A stretch of DNA of 64,000 nucleotides from UBA288 sp050178135 (GTDB taxonomy: Archaea; Halobacteriota; Methanomicrobia; Methanomicrobiales; Methanospirillaceae): contig JBFXGJ010000004.1 of assembly GCA_050178135.1 (NCBI GenBank), forward strand, positions 62,001 to 126,000, given 5' to 3'. Below the pieces are notes generated by a model. The model was not told where the DNA came from. It saw only the letters and a list, made by a program, of their open reading frames with translations, and ran no database searches. Made by a program: the position numbers and the translations under genes. Position 1 is the stretch's first letter. Each line of letters opens with the position of its first letter. Positions 43,862 through 53,023 of this stretch are shown here, one piece after another.

Positions 43862-44830
43862 TCACTGCCGCGTCCCTTCGCGAACACCGAACGACTCGAG
43901 CAGCACGGCAGGGTCCGGGGAGCCGAAGTGGTGCACCGTCCCGGTTGACAGGACGTTGACCGTCACCTCTGCCGGCGAGAACCCGAGGTGCGATTCCACC
44001 TTCACGAGGTCGTGCCCTGCGTCGGCCAGTACCCGGGCAAATGGTCTCCCGTAGTCGGGGGAGGTCCGGGAGTGGAGGTGCGCAAAGACCGGGTCCTCTT
44101 CCGCCACGATGAGGCAGACCGATCCACCGTAGATGATACAGTCGTTGGTCGTTCCCATTGCCTCGAGGACGGTCTTTTTCACGGGCGCGATCGGCACCCG
44201 GCTCGTGGCGTGAAGGACCCGACGGGTATCATATCCCCCTTCTTCGAGCCTGTGGAGGGTCGCAGTGACGATCCGCCCGGGTACCTGGACGGAGCCGACG
44301 ATGCTGCGTGTCGGTGCGACGAGGACGTACAGGTCGTCCGGTTCGATCCCGCAGGTCGTTGCGATCTGGCCGGTGACGTCCTCTCCGGGAAGAGCCTCCG
44401 ATTCGAGTGCCAGCACCCCGACCGTTGCGGTGTCCTGATAGGCGATCTTCCGGTAGGTCTCCTTCGGTTTCTGTGCCAGGGCCCGCGCAGGGCCTGAAGC
44501 CATACCCGAGTAGTCGCCGACCTTCAGCACCCAACCCGCCTTCTGCGAACCGAGGCACGCGACGGCTGGATGGTTCACCACGAGGTGCAGGAACGGGACG
44601 TGTATCTCACCCACCCTCTCCATGGTGATCGCTGTCGTTGCGAGCCCGCCCAGGCAGACCTCGACGAAGTGGGCGCCCGCCTGGATGCTGCCTCGCGCAT
44701 GGACACCGCAGTCGATGAGGGTCGCACCGTTCCTGTGCTCCTCGACCCGGACTCCGAGCTCTGCCTGGTGTTCCATCATCATCCCGACGATGGTCATGGC
44801 CCCCCTGTTGACGCTGATGATCGCTCTCAC
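43862..44830 (-). CDS. mch: Methenyltetrahydromethanopterin cyclohydrolase
   Basis: 322 residues from a GTG start. Converts formyl-H4MPT to methenyl-H4MPT, a core step of methanogenesis from CO2. Family landmarks: ISVNRGAMTIV at the start, NGATLIDCGVHARGSIQAG, then YGMASGPARAL-type loop (DYSGMASGPARAL), IIYGGSVCLIV and LGFSPAEVTVNVLSTG. The best single marker here of a methanogen. A TATA-like TTAAAC lies about 35 bases upstream. Confidence 0.95.
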   Translation of the reverse strand: MRAIISVNRGAMTIVGMMMEHQAELGVRVEEHRNGATLIDCGVHARGSIQAGAHFVEVCLGGLATTAITMERVGEIHVPFLHLVVNHPAVACLGSQKAGWVLKVGDYSGMASGPARALAQKPKETYRKIAYQDTATVGVLALESEALPGEDVTGQIATTCGIEPDDLYVLVAPTRSIVGSVQVPGRIVTATLHRLEEGGYDTRRVLHATSRVPIAPVKKTVLEAMGTTNDCIIYGGSVCLIVAEEDPVFAHLHSRTSPDYGRPFARVLADAGHDLVKVESHLGFSPAEVTVNVLSTGTVHHFGSPDPAVLLESFGVREGTRQ

Positions 44831-45544
44831 CCCCTGTATCGATTGACCTGCGGGGCGTTTAATCGGTTTCGATTGACAACCCCGGGTGTTCTCCTGACAC
44901 AGCGAACCGGCGGCCGAACCTGCATGCCCGCCGAGAGCCGCTGCCGGCTCCCCGGTGTGGTGATGGTTGTGCCTGCTGTCGCGGCGGGAGGCATAGAAGG
45001 AAGAGACACCCTGCGCCGGGTGATGATCCGGTCCGCTGCGTCATTCGGTGCATGGCCTTTCCTGGTGGAACCGGTTCACCGTCTACCCGTTGGGCTTCAT
45101 CCACCCTGGTCGCAACCCTCCGACCCTGTGCGGTCGTGGATCACATCGGGCCAGGCGCGGGAGACGGTGTTCATGCACCCACTCATCTCATTGGGACGAA
45201 CGAGGTACCGGACCCCTTTCACGACGAAAGGGTGCTCCTCCATCGAGACGGATGGTGTCGAAACCGGGGTGTCGACGGATCGAGATCCTTCAAGAGCGGC
45301 CCCTCCCCGCCGACACGATCAGCACGCAATCGTGCGATTGGACTCTCGCTCTTCTTCATTCCGCCCGGGGACGCCCGAATGGGTGGCGTTGACACGGGAG
45401 GCGCGTGTTTGAAGCGGAATTCGGACGTCCGTCTCAATGATACAAGCGACCCCGAACCGGTGTCGTGGGAATGCCGGCGAACCATTTTTCAAAAAAATTT
45501 TTATAGAATAATTTATCCTTGCAATTGCTCATTGAGCATATACC
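44831..45544. other. 714-base gap; promoters of mch and the PKD gene
   Basis: The left end holds the mch promoter and the right end an AT-rich stretch with TTTTTATAG at 45498-45505, about 45 bases before the next ATG. Between them I see no convincing gene. A 48-codon minus-strand frame (45097-45243; EEHPFVVKGVRYLVRPNEMS) reads like protein but lacks supporting signals. Confidence 0.4.
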
Positions 45545-46255
45545 ATGAAAAAAATAATTCTTTCTATCGCGGCTCTATTCATCGGTCTACTGGCCGTCGG
45601 GGTTGCGAGCGCCGACACCGTCGTGCAGTCCAACCCGGCGATCGCCGAGTCTGCCGGCATCGGGATCGTCGGGGCCCCTGCTCCCGTCGTGAACCAGCAG
45701 TCGGCACCGCTCACCAACGCGATCGGCTCGCCGATGACCCAGGCGGCGGTCGGACAGTGGTTCTCGATCGGCGGTTGGTACTGGTATGAAGTGCGCAACG
45801 GCGTTCGCACGCCCGATCGGTACCAGTACGTCACCCTCCAGCACTCGAGGAACGGGGGCTCCTGGTCGACGATCGGGAGCGGGTACACCAACTCGAACGG
45901 CTATATCGGCTGGTCGGTCAAAGAGCCCACTGCCGGCACGTACCGCTACCGCTCGGTGAACACGGGGTACTACTCGAGCATCAAGACGTACGTCGTTGGG
46001 TCGTCGGTCTGGGCTTCGTTCTACGCCTCGCCCACCGTCGGCACCAGGTCGACGAACTTCAAGTTCATCGGCTCCGCGGGGGGCGCCACGCCGAAGACCT
46101 ATTACTGGACCTTCGGGGACGGGAAGAGCGCGTACGGCAAGACCGTCTACCACAAGTACGCCACCACCGGGTACAAGACCGTCAAGCTGACGGTGAAGTT
46201 CACGAACGGGTGGTCCGCCTGGATGCAGCGCTCCAATTATATCCGGGTCCGTTAA
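45545..46255 (+). CDS. Secreted PKD-domain protein
   Basis: 236 residues. Signal peptide MKKIILSIAALFIGLLAVGVASA, then a low-complexity region, a Trp/Tyr-rich beta domain (FSIGGWYWYEVRNGVRTPDR, NGYIGWSVKEPTAGTYRYRS), and a C-terminal PKD-type domain (YYWTFGDGKSAYGKTVYHKY, then GYKTVKLTVKF). PKD domains stand on archaeal surface proteins. There is no membrane anchor, so it is released or bound to other surface proteins. The first ten codons are far more AT-rich than the rest. A T-rich terminator-like run follows at 46258-46270. Confidence 0.8.
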   Translation: MKKIILSIAALFIGLLAVGVASADTVVQSNPAIAESAGIGIVGAPAPVVNQQSAPLTNAIGSPMTQAAVGQWFSIGGWYWYEVRNGVRTPDRYQYVTLQHSRNGGSWSTIGSGYTNSNGYIGWSVKEPTAGTYRYRSVNTGYYSSIKTYVVGSSVWASFYASPTVGTRSTNFKFIGSAGGATPKTYYWTFGDGKSAYGKTVYHKYATTGYKTVKLTVKFTNGWSAWMQRSNYIRVR

Positions 46256-46432
46256 CCCCTTTTTTCCTTTTCACCCGTGCCGCCCGGGCTCTCCTGTTCG
46301 CCAACCACGGTGCCGAATCCCATGGTCTGACCTCTTCCAGAATGCGGTCCCGGCACCGGTTCTTCTCGACAGCTCGACCGGTGTCCTCCAGGGGGGTGAC
46401 GCCCCCCCCTGCCGCGAGGGTCGTCGGTCCAC

Positions 46433-47998
46433 CTAACGCCGGCGGTAGCGCCGGAAGAGGAACCAGGTTCCGCCGGCGATCACCGCCAGCATGAGCACCC
46501 CGAGGAGGGGAACCAGGGACTGCTCGTGGACGATCACGCGGTACTCGTCGGTCTTCTCGGCCTGGTCGGCGACCACCCGGACGCTGAACCGGTATTCGCT
46601 CGCCGGTATCGATGCCGGCGGTATCACCCGTGCCCGGATCGCGGCGGTGTCACCCGGCGGGACCGACCCGATCCCCTGGGGGGTGAGGACGGCCGACCAG
46701 CCCTGGGGGGCGCTGATGCTGGCGTTCAGGTTCGTCAGCGCACCGGTGGTTCCACCGTTTCGCACGGTGATGTTGAACTCGAGCGCATCCCCGCGCGTTA
46801 TGTCGTACTGGTAGCGTTCGGCGGTGACCCGCATCTCCGTTGCACCCTGCATCCGGACGGTGAGGTTGCGGGCGTACGTCCCCCCGCCGCCGAGGACGGT
46901 TGCCGTCAGGTTGTAGGTCCCCGGCACGGCGTTCCGACTCGGGATCGCCTCGATCGTGAGCCGCCGACCTTCGCCCGGCGCCAGGGCGACCTCATCGAGC
47001 TCGGCGCTGTTCCCGTCACGGTCCCGGAACCGCACGTACCAGTCCTGCGGCACGTCCTCCGAACCCAGGCGGTAGACGTCCTCGGTCCTCCCGATGTTCC
47101 GGAGCTCCATCTCGAACTGTGCGTTCCGCCCCGCCGTCCCTATCACGGAGGAGGTCTCGAGCCTCACCTCTGCCGCGTAGGGCCTGGGCTCCAGGGTGAC
47201 CGTGCCGAGGTCGGTGACCACGCCTCCCTTCAACCGGACGCCGGCACGCGTAACAACGGCGTAGCCCTCGCGACCGACTCGCACGTCGTAGGTGCCCGGC
47301 GTCACCTCGAGATCGACCGTCCCATCGGCGGCCGTCATCACCCGGTCAACCGCAGTCGCCCTCCCGGGAGAGAGGAGATCGATCTCCGCGCGACGGACGG
47401 CGTTACCGTCCTTGTCGTTCACCACGAGGCGAAGCCGCGCCCGGTCTCCCGCGTGCGACCGGCTGATCGTGACGTACAGTGGGTACGATCTCTCACCGAC
47501 GTGGACACTCATTGGATACTGTCCCGGCTCCGTCTCCGCGGCCGTCTCCACCTCGAACCGGACACTCCGCTGGCCTCCCTGGGGGATGTCGATCATCGAG
47601 ACCTCTCGCCGGTCCTCATCCGTGAACCGATACTCCCAGCCGGCGGTTCGGGAGGGGAGAGTGGCACGCAGGCGACGGACCTTCTCTTCTGCCCCGCGGT
47701 TCTCGACGTTGAGGACGAAGATGGCCGTCTCTCCGGCCTCGATCGTCCGGGCAGGGAAGTCGGACTGGACCCGGAGGCCCTGGTTCGCGGCACCCTCCGG
47801 GCTCGAGTTCCCGTCATCCGGGAGGGGCGTGTCGGTGGTCTCCGGGGACGTCTCCCCGTCGTCACCCGGGTCGGCGAAGGTGCTGTTCGTTTCGCCGGCG
47901 ACCATCGGCAGCCCTGAGGCCGTGATGGCGGCGCAGAGCATCAGCACGCCGAGGAGCAGGAGCACGGTGAAGAGGCGGGGAGAGGGGGGGCGTGTCAT
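46433..47998 (-). CDS. NEW3-domain membrane-anchored protein (COG1470)
   Basis: 521 residues. N-terminal signal/helix, acidic Thr/Ser/Pro linker, then extracellular beta domains: NEW3-like (about 75-175), a carboxypeptidase-regulatory-like domain (about 180-265; AEIDLLSPGRA, TPGTYDVRVGREGY), and two more NEW3-like domains (about 270-370, 375-485). A C-terminal membrane helix (LLGVLMLAVIAGGTWFLF) with an Arg-rich tail anchors it. Last gene of an operon with an ABC ATPase and permease, and seven bases from the permease stop. Probably the extracellular component of that transporter. Confidence 0.82.
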   Translation of the reverse strand: MTRPPSPRLFTVLLLLGVLMLCAAITASGLPMVAGETNSTFADPGDDGETSPETTDTPLPDDGNSSPEGAANQGLRVQSDFPARTIEAGETAIFVLNVENRGAEEKVRRLRATLPSRTAGWEYRFTDEDRREVSMIDIPQGGQRSVRFEVETAAETEPGQYPMSVHVGERSYPLYVTISRSHAGDRARLRLVVNDKDGNAVRRAEIDLLSPGRATAVDRVMTAADGTVDLEVTPGTYDVRVGREGYAVVTRAGVRLKGGVVTDLGTVTLEPRPYAAEVRLETSSVIGTAGRNAQFEMELRNIGRTEDVYRLGSEDVPQDWYVRFRDRDGNSAELDEVALAPGEGRRLTIEAIPSRNAVPGTYNLTATVLGGGGTYARNLTVRMQGATEMRVTAERYQYDITRGDALEFNITVRNGGTTGALTNLNASISAPQGWSAVLTPQGIGSVPPGDTAAIRARVIPPASIPASEYRFSVRVVADQAEKTDEYRVIVHEQSLVPLLGVLMLAVIAGGTWFLFRRYRRR

Positions 47999-48004
47999 GG
48001 CTCA

Positions 48005-49135
48005 CTACCTGATATCGATTCTCATGAAGCGTGCGTATGCCAGGCCGAAGAAGAGTGCCGGGATGACCAGGAGGGCGACCAGGTTGGGAAGGATCGACTC
48101 CAGGACGTTGGGGACCGGGGCGGTTGTCGATTCTGGCCCTGGCTGGTCACTGCCGGGGGATACGTCCTCTGTTCCGGAGCTTGCCACGCTCGCCACGACG
48201 GGGACCGTCAACTTGCGCATCACCTGCTGGAAGTTCAGGCTCGGAGAGAAGAGGCTTATCGCACCCTCGAGGGAGAGCCTCCTCTCTTCGTACTGCTGCA
48301 GCTCCCTCTCGTACTTGAGGCTCTCCTCGATCCCGATCCCGGTGGGTTCGGTCCCGTCTCCGGCACCGGTGACCATTGACGGCTCGGTTCCCTCGATCGA
48401 TGGGGCGTCTGCCGTCTCTGTCGGAGAGAGGGCTCGGGGTACAGGCGGCTCGGGCGGAGGGCCGATGACGACTCCGGCAACGCTCGGGTCCACGAAGACC
48501 GGGAGGAGGGACGAGAGGACAATGAAGACGACCAGGGATGCGACGAGCGCCGTCCCACCGGTTCGACTGGCGGTGGAGATGAGGAGGGCCACCGAGAAGT
48601 AGGAGACGACCAGGAGGAACGCTGCGAGCGCGAGCACGCCGAGCGCGAAGGTCTCGTACCCGTCGGGAACCACGCCGAAGGCGAGTAACACCGCGAGGAT
48701 GATGGCGAACGTCACGAAGACGAGCCCGGCGATCGCCCCGATTCCCCCGAGCCCCTTGCCGTTGATCACCTCGTCCCGGTAGACAGGGTGCGAGAGGAGG
48801 AGCTTGAGCGAGCCGCCCTCCTTCTCCCTGGTGACGAGGTCGAAGCCCATCGCGATCCCGAGGATCGCGCCTAGGAGGAGGATCTGCTCCCCGACCGAGT
48901 TGAAGACGTCGAGGAGCGAGCCGCCAGCGGTCGATCCCAGGTCCGCGGCACTCTCCCCGACCGTTCCCATGGTGCCGGCATACCGGTCGATCGCCATCCT
49001 GTACGTCAGCATCCCTCCGATCAGCCCGATCGAGACGACGAGGAGGAGGAGAACCGCGATCAGGAGAAAACGTCGTGACGTCAGGTGGTCCCGGAACTCC
49101 TTTCCGGCGATCACGCGCAACCTCGAGAGGTTCAT
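48005..49135 (-). CDS. ABC-2 type permease
   Basis: 376 residues. First helix after RLRVIAGKEFRDHLTSRRFL, an extracellular region, then FDLVTREKEGGSLKLLLSHPVYRDEVINGK, the conserved loop of ABC-2 permeases, and four to five helices. A second long extracellular segment (about residues 220-340, rich in Pro/Glu/Thr) lies before the last helix, unusual for the family and possibly in contact with the NEW3 protein. Encoded between the ATPase and NEW3 genes. Confidence 0.85.
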   Translation of the reverse strand: MNLSRLRVIAGKEFRDHLTSRRFLLIAVLLLLVVSIGLIGGMLTYRMAIDRYAGTMGTVGESAADLGSTAGGSLLDVFNSVGEQILLLGAILGIAMGFDLVTREKEGGSLKLLLSHPVYRDEVINGKGLGGIGAIAGLVFVTFAIILAVLLAFGVVPDGYETFALGVLALAAFLLVVSYFSVALLISTASRTGGTALVASLVVFIVLSSLLPVFVDPSVAGVVIGPPPEPPVPRALSPTETADAPSIEGTEPSMVTGAGDGTEPTGIGIEESLKYERELQQYEERRLSLEGAISLFSPSLNFQQVMRKLTVPVVASVASSGTEDVSPGSDQPGPESTTAPVPNVLESILPNLVALLVIPALFFGLAYARFMRIDIR

Positions 49136-49153
49136 CTCGACCGGCCCCCCGTC

Positions 49154-50065
49154 TTACGTTGCATGGTAGTACCTCATGAAGACCTCTTCGAGGGACGGCT
49201 CCTCGATCGCCATTCCCCGGATCGGCACCCCGGTAGCGGCGAGACGGTCGACCAGCCAGTCCCGGATGTCCCCGGTCACCTCGAGCCTCGCGCGCCGACG
49301 GTCGTCGTCGAACTCGGATGCGAGGATCGCGGGGTGATCGAGTTCGGGGAGCGGCGCCCTGGTCTCGACCCGGATCGCCATGACGGGTGCAGACTGCGCG
49401 AGCTGGACCGGCAGGTCCGAGACGGAGCCGGTCGTGATGAGCCGCCCCCGAACCAGGATGGCGAACGAGGTACAGACCTTCGAGACCTCGGGGAGGATGT
49501 GGGACGAGACCACGACCGTCCTCCCCTCGGCACGGAGCGACCGGACGATCTCGCGATACTCGGCGACGCAGACCGGGTCGAGGTTCGCCGTTGGCTCGTC
49601 CAGGACCAGGACATCGGGGTCGTTTAACAGCACCTTTGCGATCCCGAGTCGCTGGACCATGCCGCGGGAGTATCCACCGACCTTCTTTTCGAGCCCTGCA
49701 AGGTTCACGCGGTCCAGGACAGCGGTGATCCGCTCCGTGCGGGATGACCGGGGGAGGTCGTACAGGGCTGCGAAGAACTCGAGGTTCTGCTCGGCGGTCA
49801 TGTTCTCGTAGAAGCCGACATCGTCGGGCATGAACCCCATCCGCCGCTTCACAGCGATCGGTTCGAGGGCCACGTCGACACCGTCGACCAGGCACCTTCC
49901 CGACGTGGGCTGTACCAGGCCGACGAGCATCAGGATGGTCGTGGTCTTCCCCGCCCCATTCGGGCCGAGGAGTCCGAAGACCTCGCCCCGGGGTATCTCG
50001 AGCGAGAGGTCGTCCACGGCGGCGACGCCGTCGTACTCCTTTCTGAGCCGTTCAAAGGTGATCAT
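49154..50065 (-). CDS. ABC transporter ATP-binding protein
   Basis: 303 residues. Walker A GPNGAGKTTT, signature GYSRGMVQRLGIAKVLL, Walker B VLVLDEPTANLDP and switch His in VVSSHILPEVSK. A C-terminal domain of about 90 residues follows, as in other ABC-2 ATPases. First gene of the three-gene operon. Candidate TATA elements lie near 50110-50152 on the minus strand. Confidence 0.92.
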   Translation of the reverse strand: MITFERLRKEYDGVAAVDDLSLEIPRGEVFGLLGPNGAGKTTTILMLVGLVQPTSGRCLVDGVDVALEPIAVKRRMGFMPDDVGFYENMTAEQNLEFFAALYDLPRSSRTERITAVLDRVNLAGLEKKVGGYSRGMVQRLGIAKVLLNDPDVLVLDEPTANLDPVCVAEYREIVRSLRAEGRTVVVSSHILPEVSKVCTSFAILVRGRLITTGSVSDLPVQLAQSAPVMAIRVETRAPLPELDHPAILASEFDDDRRRARLEVTGDIRDWLVDRLAATGVPIRGMAIEEPSLEEVFMRYYHAT

Positions 50066-50242
50066 CTTCGCCTCAACCCGGTCTCCGACACCTGGTGACG
50101 ATCGGGCCGGCTCCGGTCACGTATAAGGATCGCACTATGTTATCATATTATAAAAATGGCGGTGAATGTTTTTGACGGGTCTTCCGGTCCCCTCCGCGAA
50201 CAGGAGCCCAACGGGCCCTCCAGACGTGCGCCTCCCTGGTCT

Positions 50243-50728
50243 CTACTCGCTCCAGACGACCACCGGGTCGATGGTCGCGTCGATCATCAGGTCGAAGGGG
50301 ATGTGGGTGCACCATCCGGCCTTCTCGAACATCTGCTGGAAGCAGATGCCCACGATCATCGCCGTCGGGTACTGGTCCAGAAACGCCGTTACGTTCTCGT
50401 GCGAGACGCCGCTGTTGTCCATCGAGAGCCCTCCCATCACCACGATCACGTTCGGGTGCAGGTCCTCGGGGGCGTCTCCGCCCTGCATGCCCAGGTACGG
50501 GACGAGTTCGAGACGTCTCGCCTTCGTCTCGTCGACTCCGGGCACGAAGACCTGCTGCACCGGGAAGGACCGGATGGCGAAGGCGAGTAGCTCGACGAAC
50601 GGCGTGCAGGTGCCCGGCACGCCGCAGTAGACGACCTGGTCCCCGGCCGAGAGCCCGAGGCCCTCGATATACTCACGAAACGGCCTGAGCATCCCGGGGA
50701 CGCCCTTCAGCACTGAACGCTGCTCCAT
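50243..50728 (-). CDS. DUF2124 family protein
   Basis: 161 residues, soluble. Rossmann-like pattern with DQVVYCGVPGTCTPFVELLAFAIR, VFVPGVDETKARRLELVP, VIVVMGGLSM and ICFQQMFEKAGW, as in the archaeal family DUF2124, which is largely confined to methanogens. Function unknown. The ATG at 50728 is supported by a TATA-like GATATG 27 bases upstream (50751-50760), giving a leaderless transcript. Confidence 0.82.
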   Translation of the reverse strand: MEQRSVLKGVPGMLRPFREYIEGLGLSAGDQVVYCGVPGTCTPFVELLAFAIRSFPVQQVFVPGVDETKARRLELVPYLGMQGGDAPEDLHPNVIVVMGGLSMDNSGVSHENVTAFLDQYPTAMIVGICFQQMFEKAGWCTHIPFDLMIDATIDPVVVWSE

Positions 50729-50794
50729 GGTCAATGGATGGGGGTGCGGTCATATCAAGGGATCGGCCCGCCTTGGCACCGAACCCGGGTAACA

Positions 50795-50802
50795 TTTCTA
50801 TA
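50795..50802 (+). promoter_or_regulatory. TATA box of the first Yip1-family gene
   Basis: TTTCTATA centred 26 bases before the ATG at 50825; leaderless spacing. Confidence 0.55.
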
Positions 50803-50824
50803 CGATTAACGTCTTTTCGGTGGT

Positions 50825-51436
50825 ATGTCACCATCTCTCACCGACAAACTGGTCGGATTCCTCGTCCGTCCGGTGGAGACGTTTCGGGCGGCACGGGACG
50901 AGTCCCTCACCGACGCCGGCATCTACTATTTCGTGCTCCTGGTGATCAGCGCGGTACTCCATGCGGTCATCGCGTTCCTCGGGATCAGCGCGGCCGATAC
51001 GAGTTCGACCGGTTTCAACCTGGGGATGTCGGGCAGTGTCGGTGCGTTCGTCGGCGCCCTGATCATCGCGTTCATCGGCGGTATCATCGGCCTGCTCCTC
51101 TGGTCGGTCTTCCTGCACGTCGGCGCGAAGGTGGCCGGCGGACGGGGTGACTTCGCCGACTCATTCAAATCGGCCGTCTACTCCCAGACTCCGAGCCTGC
51201 TGCTCGGCTGGATCCCGGTAATCGGCTTTATCTTCGGGCTCTGGTCCCTCGTGCTCCTCTTCCTGGGCGTGCGGGAGCTCCACGAGGTGGACACGGCGAA
51301 GGCGATCATCGCGGTCGTTGTCGCACTCGTGCTCTTCCTGATCGTGGTCGCGATCTTCGCATTCCTCGGGATTGCGTTCCTCACCGGCATCGCCGGGATG
51401 GCGAGCGTCCCCGGCGTGACGGCCCCGGTGGCCTGA
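50825..51436 (+). CDS. Yip1-family membrane protein, first tandem copy
   Basis: 203 residues with about five membrane helices. Opens with LTDKLVGFLVRPVETFRAAR, a polar leader, then helices, and SAVYSQTPSLLLGWIPVIGFIF followed by LLFLGVRELHEVDTAKA, the Yip1-domain pattern of archaeal and bacterial members (PF04893). Role unknown in prokaryotes. The next gene is a paralogue. Confidence 0.8.
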   Translation: MSPSLTDKLVGFLVRPVETFRAARDESLTDAGIYYFVLLVISAVLHAVIAFLGISAADTSSTGFNLGMSGSVGAFVGALIIAFIGGIIGLLLWSVFLHVGAKVAGGRGDFADSFKSAVYSQTPSLLLGWIPVIGFIFGLWSLVLLFLGVRELHEVDTAKAIIAVVVALVLFLIVVAIFAFLGIAFLTGIAGMASVPGVTAPVA

Positions 51437-51545
51437 GCCTTCCCTTTTTCTGTTTCTCTCTGTGCCGATCCTGGAGATGGTATTCTCCCGCCAATCCCTG
51501 GTTATTACCAGGTTCCGCGGGTATTCGCTGGATTATTTGGGAACC

Positions 51546-51554
51546 CTTAAAAAG
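51546..51554 (+). promoter_or_regulatory. TATA box of the second Yip1-family gene
   Basis: CTTAAAAAG centred 27 bases before the ATG at 51577, so the second copy has its own promoter and probably a leaderless transcript. Confidence 0.5.
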
Positions 51555-51576
51555 ATGGAGTGGCCATGCAGAGTGT

Positions 51577-52182
51577 ATGACTCTCTCTCTTACCGAGAAG
51601 ATCACGGGGTTCGTCATGCGCCCCGTCGAGACGTTCCGCGAAGTCCGGGGCGAAACCTTCGGGGATGCCGCCACCTACTTCGCCGTGCTGCTGCTGATCA
51701 ACGCCGTCCTCTCTGGCATCGTCGGCCTCCTTGGGTTCCGATCGGTCGGCATGCCCGGCGCCGACATCGCGGGAGCGGGAGGTCTCGGCGGGATGATCGG
51801 AGCCTTCATCATCGCCGTGATTGCCGGCATCATCGGACTCATCATCGGGGCGATCATCCTCCACATCGGCGTTATCATCATGGGCGGCCAGGGCGGGTTC
51901 ATCTCGACCTTCAAGGCGACGGTCTACGGCCTCACGCCGTACTACCTGCTGGGATGGATCCCCGTCATCGGTTTCCTCGCCGGGATCTGGGGCCTGATCG
52001 TCGAGATCTTCGGCATCCGGGAACTCCACGACATGGACACCGGGAAGGCGGTCATCGCCTGGGTGATCTCGGTCGTGATCGTGATCATCATCGCGGTGAT
52101 CCTTGCCGTGGTCATCGGTGCTGCCATCTTCGGGCTGCTGGGCATCGCGTCTGCCACGACCACCCCCGTAATCACCTCCTGA
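51577..52182 (+). CDS. Yip1-family membrane protein, second tandem copy
   Basis: 201 residues, same layout as the gene before it: LTEKITGFVMRPVETFREVR, then helices, ATVYGLTPYYLLGWIPVIGF, EIFGIRELHDMDTGKA. The two share the whole length and clearly arose by duplication. The helix after residue 60 is richer in Ile/Gly than in copy one. Separate promoters allow different expression. Confidence 0.8.
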   Translation: MTLSLTEKITGFVMRPVETFREVRGETFGDAATYFAVLLLINAVLSGIVGLLGFRSVGMPGADIAGAGGLGGMIGAFIIAVIAGIIGLIIGAIILHIGVIIMGGQGGFISTFKATVYGLTPYYLLGWIPVIGFLAGIWGLIVEIFGIRELHDMDTGKAVIAWVISVVIVIIIAVILAVVIGAAIFGLLGIASATTTPVITS

Positions 52183-52254
52183 TCCACCCCCTTTTCTCTC
52201 TCTTCTTCGCGCGACCGGTAACCTAGAAGTGGTCCTCTTTCCAATAGCCTCTGG

Positions 52255-52878
52255 ATGATGGACGGCGACGGGGAGGGGCCGGTCAACAAGACCAACGTCG
52301 AGCGGCTCACCAACGCCTTCTTCGGGTTCACGATGACCCTGCTGATCCGGAACCTGGCGGTCCCCGACATCGCGACAATGACCGATGAGGTGATCCTCAC
52401 GACCGCTGGCCGGTACCTCGTCGACCTCGCGATCTATCTCTTCGTCTTCCTGGTGCTCGGCGTCTCGTGGGTGATGGTCTTTCGGGTCTACCGTAACATC
52501 GTCGCGGTCGACATGGGGTTCGTGGTCCGGGTCTTCTTCGCGCTCCTCTTCGTGGTCTTCCTTCCCGTCACGAGCCAGCTGGACACGGCCCTCGACAGTC
52601 CGATCGGGGGCGTCTTCGCCCAGGTCAACCTCCTGCTCCTCGGGGTGATGACCTGGTCGCTCTTCCGCTACGCGGTCCGTACCCCCGCCCTCCGGAACCC
52701 GCGTCTCTCCCATCCCCGGGTGATCCGGCTCGTGAACCGGGAGTACCTCATCATCCCCGTGCTCTCGGCACTCGCCCTCGCCCTCTCGGTGCTGGAGATA
52801 ACCCTCGCCGGGATCGTCTACCTGGCAGCGCCGTTCGTCCTCTGGTGGATGATCGACCGCGACGGGCTCGACTCCTGA
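52255..52878 (+). CDS. TMEM175-like (DUF1211) membrane protein
   Basis: 207 residues with six helices. The first helix reads RLTNAFFGFTMTLLIRNLAVP, matching TMEM175 potassium channels, whose first helix carries RxxxFSD. Here FSD is FFG, so the arginine-linked motif is incomplete. The rest (VFLVLGVSWVMVFRVYRNI, PVTSQLDTAL, YLIIPVLSALALALSV) fits one TMEM175 repeat. Archaeal channels assemble as tetramers of such units. Conduction cannot be assumed. ATG at 52255 or 52258. Confidence 0.65.
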   Translation: MMDGDGEGPVNKTNVERLTNAFFGFTMTLLIRNLAVPDIATMTDEVILTTAGRYLVDLAIYLFVFLVLGVSWVMVFRVYRNIVAVDMGFVVRVFFALLFVVFLPVTSQLDTALDSPIGGVFAQVNLLLLGVMTWSLFRYAVRTPALRNPRLSHPRVIRLVNREYLIIPVLSALALALSVLEITLAGIVYLAAPFVLWWMIDRDGLDS

Positions 52879-53023
52879 TCGTCAGAGCGCTCTTGTGCGT
52901 CCTGGACTGGCGACCTGGCCCCCTATCACGATCAGTGAGCCGAGCGGCTCCGCTCCGGGGTCAGCACTGTGGGCCCGAGCACCGCAGAGGGTGGAACGAC
53001 GAAAAAAAGGGGTGGGACGGGAT

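Noticed and set aside
46526..47917. 463-residue open frame antisense to the NEW3 protein
   Set aside because: Antisense of a biased gene. The minus strand has a signal peptide, beta domains and an anchor helix in order.
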